From contig CBFGTV010000042.1 in assembly GCA_965652145.1 (NCBI GenBank), positions 1 through 29,729 on the forward strand: a DNA stretch of 29,729 bases. The letters are read 5' to 3'. Below the pieces are notes generated by a model. It had not been told where the DNA came from and searched no databases. It saw only the letters and a program-made list of their open reading frames with translations. Numbering within the stretch: the first letter of the stretch is position 1; each line of letters opens with the position of its first letter. The stretch comes from CBFGTV01 sp965652145 (lineage in GTDB: Bacteria; Bacillota; Clostridia; Peptostreptococcales; Natronincolaceae). Position numbers and translations under genes: made by a program. Below are positions 14,618 through 23,163 of the stretch, in pieces.

Positions 14618-15748
14618 ATGAGGCAATTTAAGATTATGACTATTTTTGGTACCAGGCCGGAAGCCATTAAGATGGCCCCGTTAATTAAGGAAATGGAGAA
14701 AAGAGAAGAGATCCAGTCCCTTGTCTGTGTGACCGCTCAGCATCGGGAGATGCTGGATATGGTTTTATCACTATTTCATATAAAGCCTGATTATGACCTG
14801 AATTTAATGAAGCATGGTCAATCCTTATCAGATATTGCTGTGGGCGTATTGAAGGGAATGGAAGCGGTATTAAAGGAGGCAAGACCCGATTTAGTACTGG
14901 TTCATGGAGATACCTCCACTACCTTTATCGGCGCCCTGGCGGCCTTTTATCAGCAGATTAAGATCGGGCATGTAGAGGCCGGCTTAAGAAGCGGTAACAT
15001 TTATTCGCCCTACCCTGAGGAAATGAACAGAAGGCTCACAAGCGGCCTGGTGAACTATCACTTTGCTCCGACCCAGGGGAATCGCGATAATTTAATAAGA
15101 GAGGGTATTTCTCCCGAAGGTATTTTTGTGACGGGTAACACAGTCATCGATGCGCTGCTGGCGGTGGTAAATGACCAGTATCATTTCCAAAATGAGGCCT
15201 TAAACAAAATCGATTATAAAAATCAAAAAGTAATCGTCATGACCTGCCATCGACGGGAAAACTGGGGTAAGCCCATGGAAAACATTTTTCATGCAGTCAA
15301 AAGGATCCTTGAAGACAATCAAGATACGGCATTGATATACCCGGTGCATATGAACCCCAATATCAGAAGGCTCGCAGATGATATTCTGGGGCAAACAGAT
15401 CGGGTTCACCTAATTGAACCGCTGGAATATGAGGATTTTGCAAATTTACTTAATAAGTCCTATCTTATTTTAACCGATTCAGGCGGTATCCAGGAGGAAG
15501 CCCCCTCTTTGGGTAAGCCAATCCTGGTATTAAGGGAGGAAACCGAGCGGCCGGAGGCCGTTAAGGCAGGAACTGTAAAGGTAGTTGGCACAGAGCTTGA
15601 AGCAATTATAAAAGAAACAGAGGCCCTTTTAAGCAGTCAGGTGGCCTATGATCGTATGGCAAATGCCGTTAACCCCTATGGTACTGGAAATTCTGCTAAG
15701 CTGATAGTAGAAGCCCTGCTGAGGCAATTAAAAAAAGATCTAAATTGA
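14618..15748 (+). CDS. wecB: UDP-N-acetylglucosamine 2-epimerase (non-hydrolysing)
   Basis: WecB/MnaA interconverts UDP-GlcNAc and UDP-ManNAc, a donor for teichoic acid linkage units and other wall polymers. The 376-residue length is standard. Motifs: 'TIFGTRPEAIKMAPL' (8-22), D98 in 'VHGDTSTT', E120 in 'HVEAGLRSG', E134 in 'YPEEMNRRL', and 'LTDSGGIQEEAPSLGKP' near the C-terminus; D98, E120 and E134 line up with the catalytic acids of the Escherichia coli enzyme. Start: an in-frame ATG at 14603 lies before the AGGAGG site at 14606-14611, so ATG 14618, six bases after it, is the true start. With the tagO-like gene it forms a two-step precursor pathway. Confidence 0.95.
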   Translation: MRQFKIMTIFGTRPEAIKMAPLIKEMEKREEIQSLVCVTAQHREMLDMVLSLFHIKPDYDLNLMKHGQSLSDIAVGVLKGMEAVLKEARPDLVLVHGDTSTTFIGALAAFYQQIKIGHVEAGLRSGNIYSPYPEEMNRRLTSGLVNYHFAPTQGNRDNLIREGISPEGIFVTGNTVIDALLAVVNDQYHFQNEALNKIDYKNQKVIVMTCHRRENWGKPMENIFHAVKRILEDNQDTALIYPVHMNPNIRRLADDILGQTDRVHLIEPLEYEDFANLLNKSYLILTDSGGIQEEAPSLGKPILVLREETERPEAVKAGTVKVVGTELEAIIKETEALLSSQVAYDRMANAVNPYGTGNSAKLIVEALLRQLKKDLN

Positions 15749-16034
15749 TGCTGAAGAAGTGATAAAAAATGGTTGTTATTTATTTAACATAAAAACCTAG
15801 TTCTTTATTACTAAAATGAAATTGTTTGAATTTTGTAGAGGAGTTTAACATGATCGTGTCGAAATAAATTTTTTAGTAATTTTAAACCATTAGATAAATA
15901 TATCCTAATTAATTTTCATGAATATAAAAACTTAAATACCAATAAATATTCAAGGGTTAATGATAAAAAAATATCAAATTTGGTTTCCCAAAATGGTTAG
16001 GTCATTGTTAATGGGAATGAAGGAGCCTTGAAGG
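15749..16034 (+). other. AT-rich spacer before the ATP synthase operon
   Basis: No convincing gene or clear promoter was found in these 286 bases, which must hold the atp promoter. A five-codon reading frame, ATG-ATC-GTG-TCG-AAA-TAA at 15850-15867, has AGAGGAG six bases upstream and could be a leader minigene or chance. A small hairpin (ATTTGG/CCAAAAT) lies near 15978-15994. Confidence 0.4.
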
Positions 16035-16262
16035 GTGAAAAATATGTCAAAGCATACCTTAGAAAATATCGCCTTAATTAGTCAAATCGGCATAGCAATG
16101 CTTGTGCCCATAATTGGAGGAGTATATCTTGGAAGGTGGATAGACAACAGGCTGAATACTCAGCCAATCTTTTTATTTGTATTTATTCTGTTAGGAATTG
16201 CAGGCTCCTTCAGCAGTTTGTTTAAGCTAGCCCTGGGCAAGCCTGGGAAGCGAGGGAAGTGA
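16035..16262 (+). CDS. atpZ: AtpZ-like small membrane protein of the ATP synthase operon
   Basis: This 75-residue protein has two membrane helices (about 13-30 and 43-62) joined by 'GRWIDNRLNTQP', the pattern of the AtpZ/'ATPase gene 1' family that opens many atp operons. Members have been linked to Mg2+/Ca2+ uptake or Fo assembly; neither is settled. GTG 16035 has AAGGAG nine bases upstream; ATG 16044 three codons later, with AAGGGTG six bases upstream, is an equally good start. It ends one base before atpI, so the two are cotranscribed with the rest of the operon. Confidence 0.82.
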   Translation: MKNMSKHTLENIALISQIGIAMLVPIIGGVYLGRWIDNRLNTQPIFLFVFILLGIAGSFSSLFKLALGKPGKRGK

Positions 16263-16263
16263 C

Positions 16264-16674
16264 ATGGATGAAACCGTACAACAGCTTCAAAGAAGAATTA
16301 TAAAGGGAGCAATTATCCTTAATATTGTGGTAAGTATAGGAGCCGTTTTTCTAATGGAATTTCCCAAAGCCTTTGTGGTAGGAACTATTTTCGGCACCCT
16401 GGTGGGGATATTAAATTTCAGACTCCTGTATTTGACCTTAAACCGAGCAGTAAAAATGCAGCCCCATAGGGCTCAGATCCATGCCGTAACCAATTATTTC
16501 ATGAGATATTTCATAACTGGGGCGGTGCTCTATGTTTCCATTCAAAGACCTCATATCAACGTGCTTGGTACAATTGTTGGTTTGATTGCCATCAAACTGG
16601 TAATTTTAAAATATCAACTATTTAATGACAAGGATTTTTTCTTAAGAATTTTCAAAAGAAAGGAGGAAAAGTAA
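16264..16674 (+). CDS. atpI: ATP synthase subunit I
   Basis: A 136-residue membrane protein with four hydrophobic segments (about 15-33, 37-57, 77-93 and 100-116) and a basic C-terminal tail 'RIFKRKEEK'. This fits the ATP synthase I family, which helps assemble the c ring in bacteria, particularly in organisms with Na+-type enzymes. ATG 16264 follows GGGAAGTGA and overlaps nothing, leaving one base after the preceding stop. It abuts atpB directly. Confidence 0.85.
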   Translation: MDETVQQLQRRIIKGAIILNIVVSIGAVFLMEFPKAFVVGTIFGTLVGILNFRLLYLTLNRAVKMQPHRAQIHAVTNYFMRYFITGAVLYVSIQRPHINVLGTIVGLIAIKLVILKYQLFNDKDFFLRIFKRKEEK

Positions 16675-17367
16675 ATGGAATTTGGTGCCAAGATATTATA
16701 TGAAATACCCATTTTAGGTGGAATACCGATAACCGAAACGGTGGTTAATACATGGATTATCATGGCGATCCTTACAGTTTTGGCCTTTGTAACCACCAGA
16801 CGCTTTGAAAAGATTCCCAAGGGTGTTCAAAATGTGGTTGAGGCCCTGGTTGAAATTATTAATAACTTTACCGCCTCGACTATGGGAGAAAATAAAAGGG
16901 TATTCAGTGCCTATATGGGAACTCTTTTTGTTTTTCTTGTCTTCGCCAATCTGTTAGGACTGGTGGGCCTAAGGCCCCCGACTGCTGATTTAAATACCAC
17001 CTTTGCCTTATCCCTGATTACCTTTGTAATTATCCATTATCAAGGGATTAGAAAGGGCGGCCTTGGGGGATATTTAAAGGGTTACTTTGAACCGTTTCCC
17101 CTGCTGATGCCCATTAACCTGATAGGCGAAATTGCCTTGCCAATTTCCCTGGCTTTCCGTCTATTTGGTAATATTGTGGGAGGGTTAATCATCATGGCCC
17201 TGATCTACAGTGGTCTGGCAGCCATTTTCAGTATTGGTCCTATCCCCATTCTGCAAGCAGGGATTCCAGCGGTACTGCACATGTATTTTGATGTGTTTTC
17301 AGGGGTCCTTCAAACCTTTATCTTTATGATGATTTCTATGATTTACATTTCCAACGCCATGGATTAA
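16675..17367 (+). CDS. atpB: ATP synthase Fo subunit a
   Basis: Subunit a forms the ion half-channels next to the c ring. The 230-residue protein has five to six membrane helices and the family's key segment 'GEIALPISLAFRLFGNIVGG', where R162 is the essential arginine that releases the ion from c subunits. The N-terminal 'VVNTWIIMAILTVLAFVTTRRF' and terminal 'VFSGVLQTFIFMMISMIYI' helices are also typical. ATG 16675 has a perfect AAAGGAGG site. It directly follows atpI and precedes atpE by 75 bases that contain a hairpin. Confidence 0.96.
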   Translation: MEFGAKILYEIPILGGIPITETVVNTWIIMAILTVLAFVTTRRFEKIPKGVQNVVEALVEIINNFTASTMGENKRVFSAYMGTLFVFLVFANLLGLVGLRPPTADLNTTFALSLITFVIIHYQGIRKGGLGGYLKGYFEPFPLLMPINLIGEIALPISLAFRLFGNIVGGLIIMALIYSGLAAIFSIGPIPILQAGIPAVLHMYFDVFSGVLQTFIFMMISMIYISNAMD

Positions 17368-17372
17368 ATTGT

Positions 17373-17405
17373 TTTTAATTCGGATTTTATTTTATCCAAT
17401 TAAAA
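17373..17405 (+). other. Intercistronic hairpin between atpB and atpE
   Basis: TTTTAATT-C-GGAT (17373-17385) pairs with ATCC-AATTAAAA (17394-17405), 12 bp with one bulged C and an 8-base loop. It lies 38 bases before the atpE start and is not followed by a T run, so RNA processing or stability is more likely than termination. Confidence 0.5.
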
Positions 17406-17442
17406 TAAACCTAATTATGAAAATTAAAGGAGGAATTATATT

Positions 17443-17700
17443 ATGGAAGGAATTACAGGAAGAGAGTTAATTTTAGCAGCATCTGCAATCGGAGCAGGTC
17501 TGGCGGCCATCGCTGGTATTGGTCCTGGGATCGGTCAGGGTTATGCCGCCGGTAAAGGTGCCGAGGCAGTAGGAAGACAGCCTGAAGCCCAGGGAGATAT
17601 TATTAAAACCATGCTTTTAGGACAAGCCGTTGCTGAAACAACAGGTATTTATGGATTAATTATTGCCCTAATCCTATTATTTGCTAACCCATTGGTATAG
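17443..17700 (+). CDS. atpE: ATP synthase Fo subunit c with sodium-binding signature
   Basis: Subunit c forms the rotating ring. The 85-residue protein is a two-helix hairpin with the polar loop 'GRQPEAQGD'. The ion site residues are P28, Q32, V63, E65, T66 and Y70, the same numbering as the Na+-binding site of Ilyobacter tartaricus (Q32, V63, E65, S66, Y70), with Thr for Ser. A proton-specific c subunit usually lacks the Gln and the hydroxyl residue. The ring is therefore predicted to bind Na+, which would suit an alkaliphilic or sodium-dependent anaerobe. The gene has a strong AAAGGAGG site and is flanked by hairpins on both sides, fitting the need for many c subunits per complex. Confidence 0.96.
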   Translation: MEGITGRELILAASAIGAGLAAIAGIGPGIGQGYAAGKGAEAVGRQPEAQGDIIKTMLLGQAVAETTGIYGLIIALILLFANPLV

Positions 17701-17716
17701 CAGGCAGAGGTTAATC

Positions 17717-17738
17717 GGGGGACAAAAACTGCTCCCCC
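17717..17738 (+). other. GC-rich hairpin between atpE and atpF
   Basis: GGGGGA (17717-17722) pairs with TCCCCC (17733-17738) over a 10-base loop, just after the atpE stop. There is no T run, so it may protect the atpE message 3' end or attenuate transcription. Confidence 0.5.
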
Positions 17739-17777
17739 TCATTCTTACCCAAGTATTCCATGAAGGGAGGCAAAACA

Positions 17778-18281
17778 GTGCAGGATTTAGTAAGTATAAA
17801 CTGGAGCATTGTGTTCCAGCTTCTCAATACAATTATTATCTTTGTAGTCCTTAGAAAGCTGCTATTTAAGCCCGTAACAGAATTTATGGAAAAGCGCCAA
17901 AAGGGCATTGAAGATTCAATATTGGATGCTGAGGCTAAAAATAAGGAAGCTGAAGCGCTAATGGCCCAATACGAACAAAGGCTGAATGATATTAAGCAGG
18001 AAAGAAATGAAATTATCAAAGAAGCCACTAAACGAGCCGAGGAGCGGGGCGGTGAAATTGTTAAAAAGGCAGAAGCAGAAGCTAAAAAGCTCCTTGAAAA
18101 GGCCAGCGTTGATATTCAAAGAGAAAAGCAAAAAGCCTTAAATGAGCTGAAGGAGCAAATGTCTGAGCTGGTCATTATGGCTGCTGCCAAGGTGATTAAT
18201 AAGGAGCTGGATGCTAATCAGCATGATGAAATAATCAAACAATTTATTGATGAGGTAGGGGAAGCAAAATGGCAGAATTAG
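17778..18281 (+). CDS. atpF: ATP synthase Fo subunit b
   Basis: Subunit b is the peripheral stalk that links Fo to F1. The 167-residue protein has one N-terminal membrane helix (about 8-26, 'WSIVFQLLNTIIIFVVLRK') followed by a long charged coiled coil ('EAKNKEAEALMAQYEQRL' onward). Start: an in-frame ATG at 17760 precedes the AAGGGAGG site at 17763-17770, so GTG 17778, seven bases after that site, is the real start. The last 13 bases overlap atpH, indicating translational coupling. Confidence 0.95.
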   Translation: MQDLVSINWSIVFQLLNTIIIFVVLRKLLFKPVTEFMEKRQKGIEDSILDAEAKNKEAEALMAQYEQRLNDIKQERNEIIKEATKRAEERGGEIVKKAEAEAKKLLEKASVDIQREKQKALNELKEQMSELVIMAAAKVINKELDANQHDEIIKQFIDEVGEAKWQN

Positions 18282-18811
18282 TAGGAAGCAGATATGCAAG
18301 TGCCCTTTATGCGGTTTCCCTGGAATTGAACAAGGAGCAAATTTTCAAAGAAGAGCTCCTGGGTATTATTGAGCTTCTTAAGGCTCATCCTCAGTTTGAC
18401 CAGCTGTTAAAATCTCCTCAAATTCATGCCCAGGAAAAAAAGGATATTATTGCAAAAATCCTTCAAGGCCGAATTAGCCAAGAGGTACTGAATTTTCTGT
18501 ATATCCTGGTAGACAAAAGAAGACAAAATCATTTACAAGATATAGTACAAGCCTATGTGGCCATGGTAGAGGAAGCCAATAATATGGTAGAGGCAGTGGC
18601 GATAACCGCTAAGCCCATGGAGGCTGCTGAAATAGAACGGTTACAAGCCAAGCTTTCCATGACCTCCGGCAAAAACATTACACTGAAAAATGAAATTGAT
18701 CACAAAATCATGGGTGGTGTACTCATTCAAATTGGTGATAAGATCATTGATGGAACGGTAAAAAACCGTTTATCGCAGATGAAGGAGCAGCTTTCGCAAA
18801 TTATAGTATAG
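18269..18811 (+). CDS. atpH: ATP synthase F1 subunit delta
   Basis: Delta (180 residues) sits on top of F1 and joins it to subunit b. The N-terminal helical bundle starts 'VGSRYASALYAVSLE', and the C-terminal part has the typical 'MGGVLIQIGDKIIDGTVKNRL' signature. ATG 18269 lies inside the end of atpF with GGGGAAG before it. It is followed after 17 bases by atpA. Length and motifs are standard. Confidence 0.95.
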   Translation: MAELVGSRYASALYAVSLELNKEQIFKEELLGIIELLKAHPQFDQLLKSPQIHAQEKKDIIAKILQGRISQEVLNFLYILVDKRRQNHLQDIVQAYVAMVEEANNMVEAVAITAKPMEAAEIERLQAKLSMTSGKNITLKNEIDHKIMGGVLIQIGDKIIDGTVKNRLSQMKEQLSQIIV

Positions 18812-18828
18812 GATAGGGGTGATATAAC

Positions 18829-20346
18829 GTGAATCTCAGACCCGAAGAGATAAGCTCCATCATTCAGGAGCAAATTAAACGATATGAAAATAAATTAGAG
18901 GTTAAAGATGTAGGTACTGTTATTCAGGTGGGGGATGGTATTGCAAGAATCCATGGCCTTGACAATTGTATGGCCGGTGAGCTTTTGGAATTCCCCGGAA
19001 ATGTCTATGGGATGGCGTTAAACCTCGAAGAAGACAACGTAGGTTGTGTACTTTTGGGGTCCGATGATAATATTAAAGAGGGAGATATCGTAAAGCGAAC
19101 CCAAAGAATTGTTGAGGTGCCTGTTGGTGAAGCCCTCCTGGGGCGGGTAGTCAATGCTTTAGGGCAGCCTATTGACGGAAAGGGCCCCATTAACAGTACC
19201 CAGTACCGGGAAATTGAAAAGGTGGCCCCGGGAATCATTAAAAGAAAATCGGTTCATGAGCCCTTACAGACGGGTATTAAGGCCATTGACTCAATGATCC
19301 CCATCGGCAGAGGCCAGCGGGAATTAATTATCGGTGACAGACAAACCGGTAAAACTGCCATTGCCATTGATACCATCATCAATCAAAAGAACACCGATGT
19401 TCTTTGTATTTATGTGGCCATTGGGCAGAAGAAGTCTACTGTAGCACAAATTTATGATGTACTATCTCAAAATGGTGCTATGGATTACACCATTATTGTT
19501 TCGGCATCGGCCAGTGAATTGGCACCGCTGCAATATATAGCACCCTATGCCGGCTGCGCCATGGGTGAAGAATTTATGGAAAATGGAAAGCATGTATTAA
19601 TTATTTATGATGACCTGTCCAAGCATGCCGTTGCCTACCGGGCCATGTCCCTGTTATTACGCCGGCCGCCGGGTCGTGAAGCCTATCCGGGCGATGTCTT
19701 CTATCTTCATAGCCGGCTTTTGGAAAGGGCTGCAAAGCTAAGTGATGTAAATGGCGGCGGTTCCCTGACGGCATTACCGATTATAGAAACCCAATCGGGT
19801 GACGTTTCTGCCTATATTCCAACAAATGTAATCTCCATCACAGATGGACAAATTTTCCTTGAATCAGAGCTGTTCCATTCCGGTGTTCGTCCGGCGGTTA
19901 ACCCTGGTATATCGGTATCGAGGGTTGGCGGTAGCGCCCAAATTAAGGCCATGAAAAAGGTTGCGGGAAAACTAAGGCTGGAATTGGCCCAGTATAGAGA
20001 GCTGGCGGCCTTTGCCCAGTTCGGTTCTGACCTGGATAAGGAAACCCAGGAACGATTGGCTCAAGGGGAAAGAATTGTTGAAATTCTGAAGCAGCTCCAG
20101 TATCGTCCTGTGCCTGTAGAAGAGCAGGTTATGATTATATACGCTGTTACCAACAAATATCTAACCGATATTCCATTAAATAAGGTGGGGGAATTTGAAG
20201 CTCAGCTTCTGGAGCATATAAGAAATCAGTATGCAGAAATTGGCCAAACCATTACTGCTACAGGTAATCTAAGTGAAGAAGCAGAGACTAAGCTGAAGAA
20301 GGCCATTGAAGAATTTAAAGCACAATTCAAGGCCCAAGTGGAATAG
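18829..20346 (+). CDS. atpA: ATP synthase F1 subunit alpha
   Basis: Alpha (505 residues) forms the F1 hexamer with beta and carries the non-catalytic nucleotide sites. The Walker A loop is 'GDRQTGKTAIAI' (169-180); 'AYRAMSLLLRRPPGREAYPG' and 'NVISITDGQIFLESELF' with 'RPAVNPGISVSRVGG' are diagnostic. The start is GTG at 18829, with AGGGGTGAT about seven bases upstream; it begins 'MNLRPEEISSIIQEQI' as alpha subunits do. The gene sits in standard operon order after atpH. Confidence 0.98.
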   Translation: MNLRPEEISSIIQEQIKRYENKLEVKDVGTVIQVGDGIARIHGLDNCMAGELLEFPGNVYGMALNLEEDNVGCVLLGSDDNIKEGDIVKRTQRIVEVPVGEALLGRVVNALGQPIDGKGPINSTQYREIEKVAPGIIKRKSVHEPLQTGIKAIDSMIPIGRGQRELIIGDRQTGKTAIAIDTIINQKNTDVLCIYVAIGQKKSTVAQIYDVLSQNGAMDYTIIVSASASELAPLQYIAPYAGCAMGEEFMENGKHVLIIYDDLSKHAVAYRAMSLLLRRPPGREAYPGDVFYLHSRLLERAAKLSDVNGGGSLTALPIIETQSGDVSAYIPTNVISITDGQIFLESELFHSGVRPAVNPGISVSRVGGSAQIKAMKKVAGKLRLELAQYRELAAFAQFGSDLDKETQERLAQGERIVEILKQLQYRPVPVEEQVMIIYAVTNKYLTDIPLNKVGEFEAQLLEHIRNQYAEIGQTITATGNLSEEAETKLKKAIEEFKAQFKAQVE

Positions 20347-20377
20347 TCAGGTAGGCCGTTAACCGGGAGGTGAAATT

Positions 20378-21244
20378 TTGGCTGGACTTGGAATGCGTGA
20401 TATTAAGCGAAGAATTAAAAGTGTCAACAGTACAAAGCAAATTACCAAGGCAATGGAGCTGGTTTCCTCTGCCAAGCTGAGAAAGGCAAAGGAGGAACTG
20501 GAAAAAACAAAGCCTTACTTTAATATGCTGGAAGAAACCATTCAGGATATATTTTTGAACACCAAGGGAATACAGCATCCCTTTGTGAATCCCCGGGAGG
20601 TCGAGAAAACCGCCTACATTGTTATATCTGCCGATCGGGGCCTGTGCGGCGGCTATAATGCCAATGTGATTAAGGCGGCCCAGCAGCATATGGCTGAAAA
20701 ACCCAACAAATCAGTTATTACCGTTGGAACAAAGGCCAGGGATTTCTTTAAAAAGCGAGGCTATGACCTGGACGGTGAATTTAACTATGTAACAGAAAAT
20801 CCATCCTACAGCACAGCCCAGAGCATTAGCCGCTTAAGCCTTGAGCTCTTTAAGCAAGGGCTGGTGGATGAAGTCTATCTTGTCTTTACTGAATTTATCA
20901 GCACCATCAATCAAAAACCCAAGCTGATTAAACTGCTGCCCTTAGAAATTGAGGTGCCGGCAGACGAGAGTAAAAAGGAAAGCAAAACCCTAATGGCCTA
21001 TGAGCCTTCCCCCGAGGTGGTATTAGATTATCTAGTACCTAAATATCTGGATGGAATGGTTTTTGGTGCCCTGGTGGAATCCTCCACCAGCCAGCAGGCG
21101 GCACGAAGGGTAGCCATGGAAAGTGCCACAGATAATGCAGAGGAAATGATTGATGGGCTAAAGCTGCAATATAATCGTGCAAGGCAGGCCTCTATTACTC
21201 AAGAAATAGCAGAAATCGTAGGGGGAGCAGAGGCATTGAAGTAA
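20378..21244 (+). CDS. atpG: ATP synthase F1 subunit gamma
   Basis: Gamma (288 residues) is the central rotor shaft. N-terminal 'RDIKRRIKSVNSTKQITKAM' and 'LVSSAKLRKAK' form the first coiled-coil helix, 'SADRGLCGGYNANV' is the conserved middle block, and the C-terminal 'ATDNAEEMIDGLKLQYNRARQ' helix returns through F1. The start is TTG at 20378, chosen because GGGAGGTG lies seven to eight bases upstream; a later ATG (20393) would remove conserved residues. It follows atpA by 31 bases. Confidence 0.97.
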   Translation: MAGLGMRDIKRRIKSVNSTKQITKAMELVSSAKLRKAKEELEKTKPYFNMLEETIQDIFLNTKGIQHPFVNPREVEKTAYIVISADRGLCGGYNANVIKAAQQHMAEKPNKSVITVGTKARDFFKKRGYDLDGEFNYVTENPSYSTAQSISRLSLELFKQGLVDEVYLVFTEFISTINQKPKLIKLLPLEIEVPADESKKESKTLMAYEPSPEVVLDYLVPKYLDGMVFGALVESSTSQQAARRVAMESATDNAEEMIDGLKLQYNRARQASITQEIAEIVGGAEALK

Positions 21245-21295
21245 TCGAAAAACAGCCTATTCCCGAGGGACTTTAGGTTAGAAGGAGGTAAAGTA

Positions 21296-22690
21296 ATGGC
21301 TGCAGGAAATGTCGGCAAAGTGGTTCAAATTATTGGACCAGTTATGGATATACGATTTGACAGAGACCATTTACCGGCTTTGTTGAATGCGATAGAAATC
21401 AATGGCGAAAAGGAAAAGGTTACGGCTGAGGTTGCCCAACATATTGGTGATGAGATTGTACGCTGCGTGGCAATGAAATCAACTGATGGCCTGGTACGTG
21501 GTATGGATGCCATTGATACGGGAAAACCAATTACAGTGCCTGTGGGTCAGGCAACCCTGGGCAGAATTTTTAATGTACTGGGGGAAGTAGTGGATGAAAA
21601 GGAGCCGGTTCTCTCAGAATTTAACGCTCCAATCCATCGTTCTGCGCCTGAATTCGATGAGCAGGAAACTGCAACAGAAATATTTGAAACAGGAATTAAG
21701 GTAATCGACTTAATTGCCCCCTATGCCAAGGGTGGTAAAATCGGTCTCTTTGGAGGGGCTGGTGTTGGTAAGACGGTACTGATTCAAGAATTAATCAATA
21801 ACATTGCCAAGGAGCACGGCGGTTTATCGGTTTTTGCAGGGGTTGGTGAACGTACCCGGGAAGGGAACGACCTGTATCATGAAATGATTGATTCTGGAGT
21901 TATTGATAAAACCGCTCTGGTTTATGGTCAGATGAATGAGCCTCCCGGGGCGAGAATGAGGGTGGCCTTAACCGGCTTGACCATGGCTGAATACTTCCGA
22001 GATCAGGAAGGACAAGACGTGCTTTTGTTCATAGATAATATATTCCGTTTTACCCAGGCAGGTAGTGAGGTTTCAGCCCTTTTAGGCCGTATGCCCAGTG
22101 CCGTAGGCTATCAGCCTACCCTGGCTACAGAAATGGGGGCCCTTCAGGAAAGAATCACCTCCACTAAAAAAGGTTCAATTACATCGGTACAGGCCGTTTA
22201 TGTTCCTGCCGATGACTTAACCGACCCGGCCCCTGCCACCACCTTTGCCCATCTGGATGCAACCACCGTATTGTCCAGGCAAATTTCGGAGTTAGGTATT
22301 TATCCGGCAGTGGATCCCCTTGATTCCACCTCAAGAATCCTCGACCCTATTGTTGTAGGGGAAGAGCATTATCGAGTGGCCCGGGGGGTACAGGAGGTAT
22401 TGCAAAGATATAAGGAGCTGCAGGATATCATTGCCATTCTGGGGATGGATGAGCTTTCAGATGAAGATAAGATGACCGTGGCCAGGGCCAGAAGAATTCA
22501 AAGGTTCCTGTCTCAGCCCTTCCACGTGGCAGAAGAATTTACAGGTACTCCCGGTAAATATGTGCCCCTTTCTGAAACAATACGGGGCTTTAAGGAAATA
22601 TTGGAGGGTAAGCATGATGACCTGCCAGAATCTGCCTTCCTGTTTGTAGGAACCATTGATGAGGCGGTTGAAAAGGCTAAAGGGAAGTAG
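21296..22690 (+). CDS. atpD: ATP synthase F1 subunit beta
   Basis: Beta (464 residues) holds the catalytic sites. The P-loop is 'GGAGVGKT' (153-160), followed by the catalytic glutamate E185 in 'GVGERTREGNDLY', 'LFIDNIFRFTQAGSEVSALL' (Walker B), and the 'DELSDEDK' hinge near the C-terminus. ATG 21296 follows a strong GAAGGAGG site. The sequence is highly conserved and complete, and the gene is in normal order between atpG and atpC. Confidence 0.99.
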   Translation: MAAGNVGKVVQIIGPVMDIRFDRDHLPALLNAIEINGEKEKVTAEVAQHIGDEIVRCVAMKSTDGLVRGMDAIDTGKPITVPVGQATLGRIFNVLGEVVDEKEPVLSEFNAPIHRSAPEFDEQETATEIFETGIKVIDLIAPYAKGGKIGLFGGAGVGKTVLIQELINNIAKEHGGLSVFAGVGERTREGNDLYHEMIDSGVIDKTALVYGQMNEPPGARMRVALTGLTMAEYFRDQEGQDVLLFIDNIFRFTQAGSEVSALLGRMPSAVGYQPTLATEMGALQERITSTKKGSITSVQAVYVPADDLTDPAPATTFAHLDATTVLSRQISELGIYPAVDPLDSTSRILDPIVVGEEHYRVARGVQEVLQRYKELQDIIAILGMDELSDEDKMTVARARRIQRFLSQPFHVAEEFTGTPGKYVPLSETIRGFKEILEGKHDDLPESAFLFVGTIDEAVEKAKGK

Positions 22691-22698
22691 GTGATTGG

Positions 22699-23103
22699 AT
22701 GGCTGCCAAGTTTCATCTACAGATCATCACACCGAATCGAACTTTTTTCGATGAAGAGGTGGAGATGGTGGTTTTAAGAACGGTTGAGGGAGATTTAGGA
22801 ATCCTGAAGAACCATATCCCCCTGGTAACACCCCTGTCCATTGGTAAGTTAAAACTGATTGCCGATGGACAAACTAGAGAAGCTGCCATAGCAGGGGGTT
22901 TTGTACATGTAGATCGAGAAAAAACCGTAGTCATTACCGATGCTGCGGAATGGCCGGAGGAAATAGATGTTAACCGGGCCCAGGAGGCCAGGAATCGAGC
23001 CGAAGGTCGAATAAAATCCCAAGGGGGCGAAGTAGATACCCTGAGGGCGGAAATTGCCCTTAAAAAGGCCCTGAATCGTATTGATGTGGCCAATAAGAGA
23101 TAA
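22699..23103 (+). CDS. atpC: ATP synthase F1 subunit epsilon
   Basis: Epsilon (134 residues) joins gamma to the c ring and can inhibit ATP hydrolysis. The N-terminal beta-sandwich contains 'RTVEGDLGILKNHIPLVTPL', and the C-terminal part is two helices. The I-D-x-x-R-A motif, seen as I89-D90-V-N-R93-A94, is the ATP-binding signature described for Bacillus epsilon, suggesting ATP may regulate this subunit. ATG 22699 has TAGGTGAT upstream, eight bases after the beta stop. Its stop codon lies within the terminator hairpin. Confidence 0.97.
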   Translation: MAAKFHLQIITPNRTFFDEEVEMVVLRTVEGDLGILKNHIPLVTPLSIGKLKLIADGQTREAAIAGGFVHVDREKTVVITDAAEWPEEIDVNRAQEARNRAEGRIKSQGGEVDTLRAEIALKKALNRIDVANKR

Positions 23104-23140
23104 TAAAAAAACGTCTGTCAGCAGACGTTTTTTTATTATC
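23099..23140. terminator. Bidirectional terminator of the atp operon and the convergent NusG-II gene
   Basis: Perfect 19-bp arms (23099-23117 and 23122-23140) around a 4-base loop. ACGTCTG/CAGACGT forms the core and A and T tracts flank it on both strands, so it can stop transcripts from either side. The atpC stop codon is inside the left arm. Confidence 0.95.
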
Positions 23141-23163
23141 TCAATTACGGTTAGATTATTAAA

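Noticed and set aside
22713..23093. A 126-codon minus-strand frame opposite atpC
   Set aside because: Serine-rich shadow of the conserved epsilon subunit gene with no start signals.
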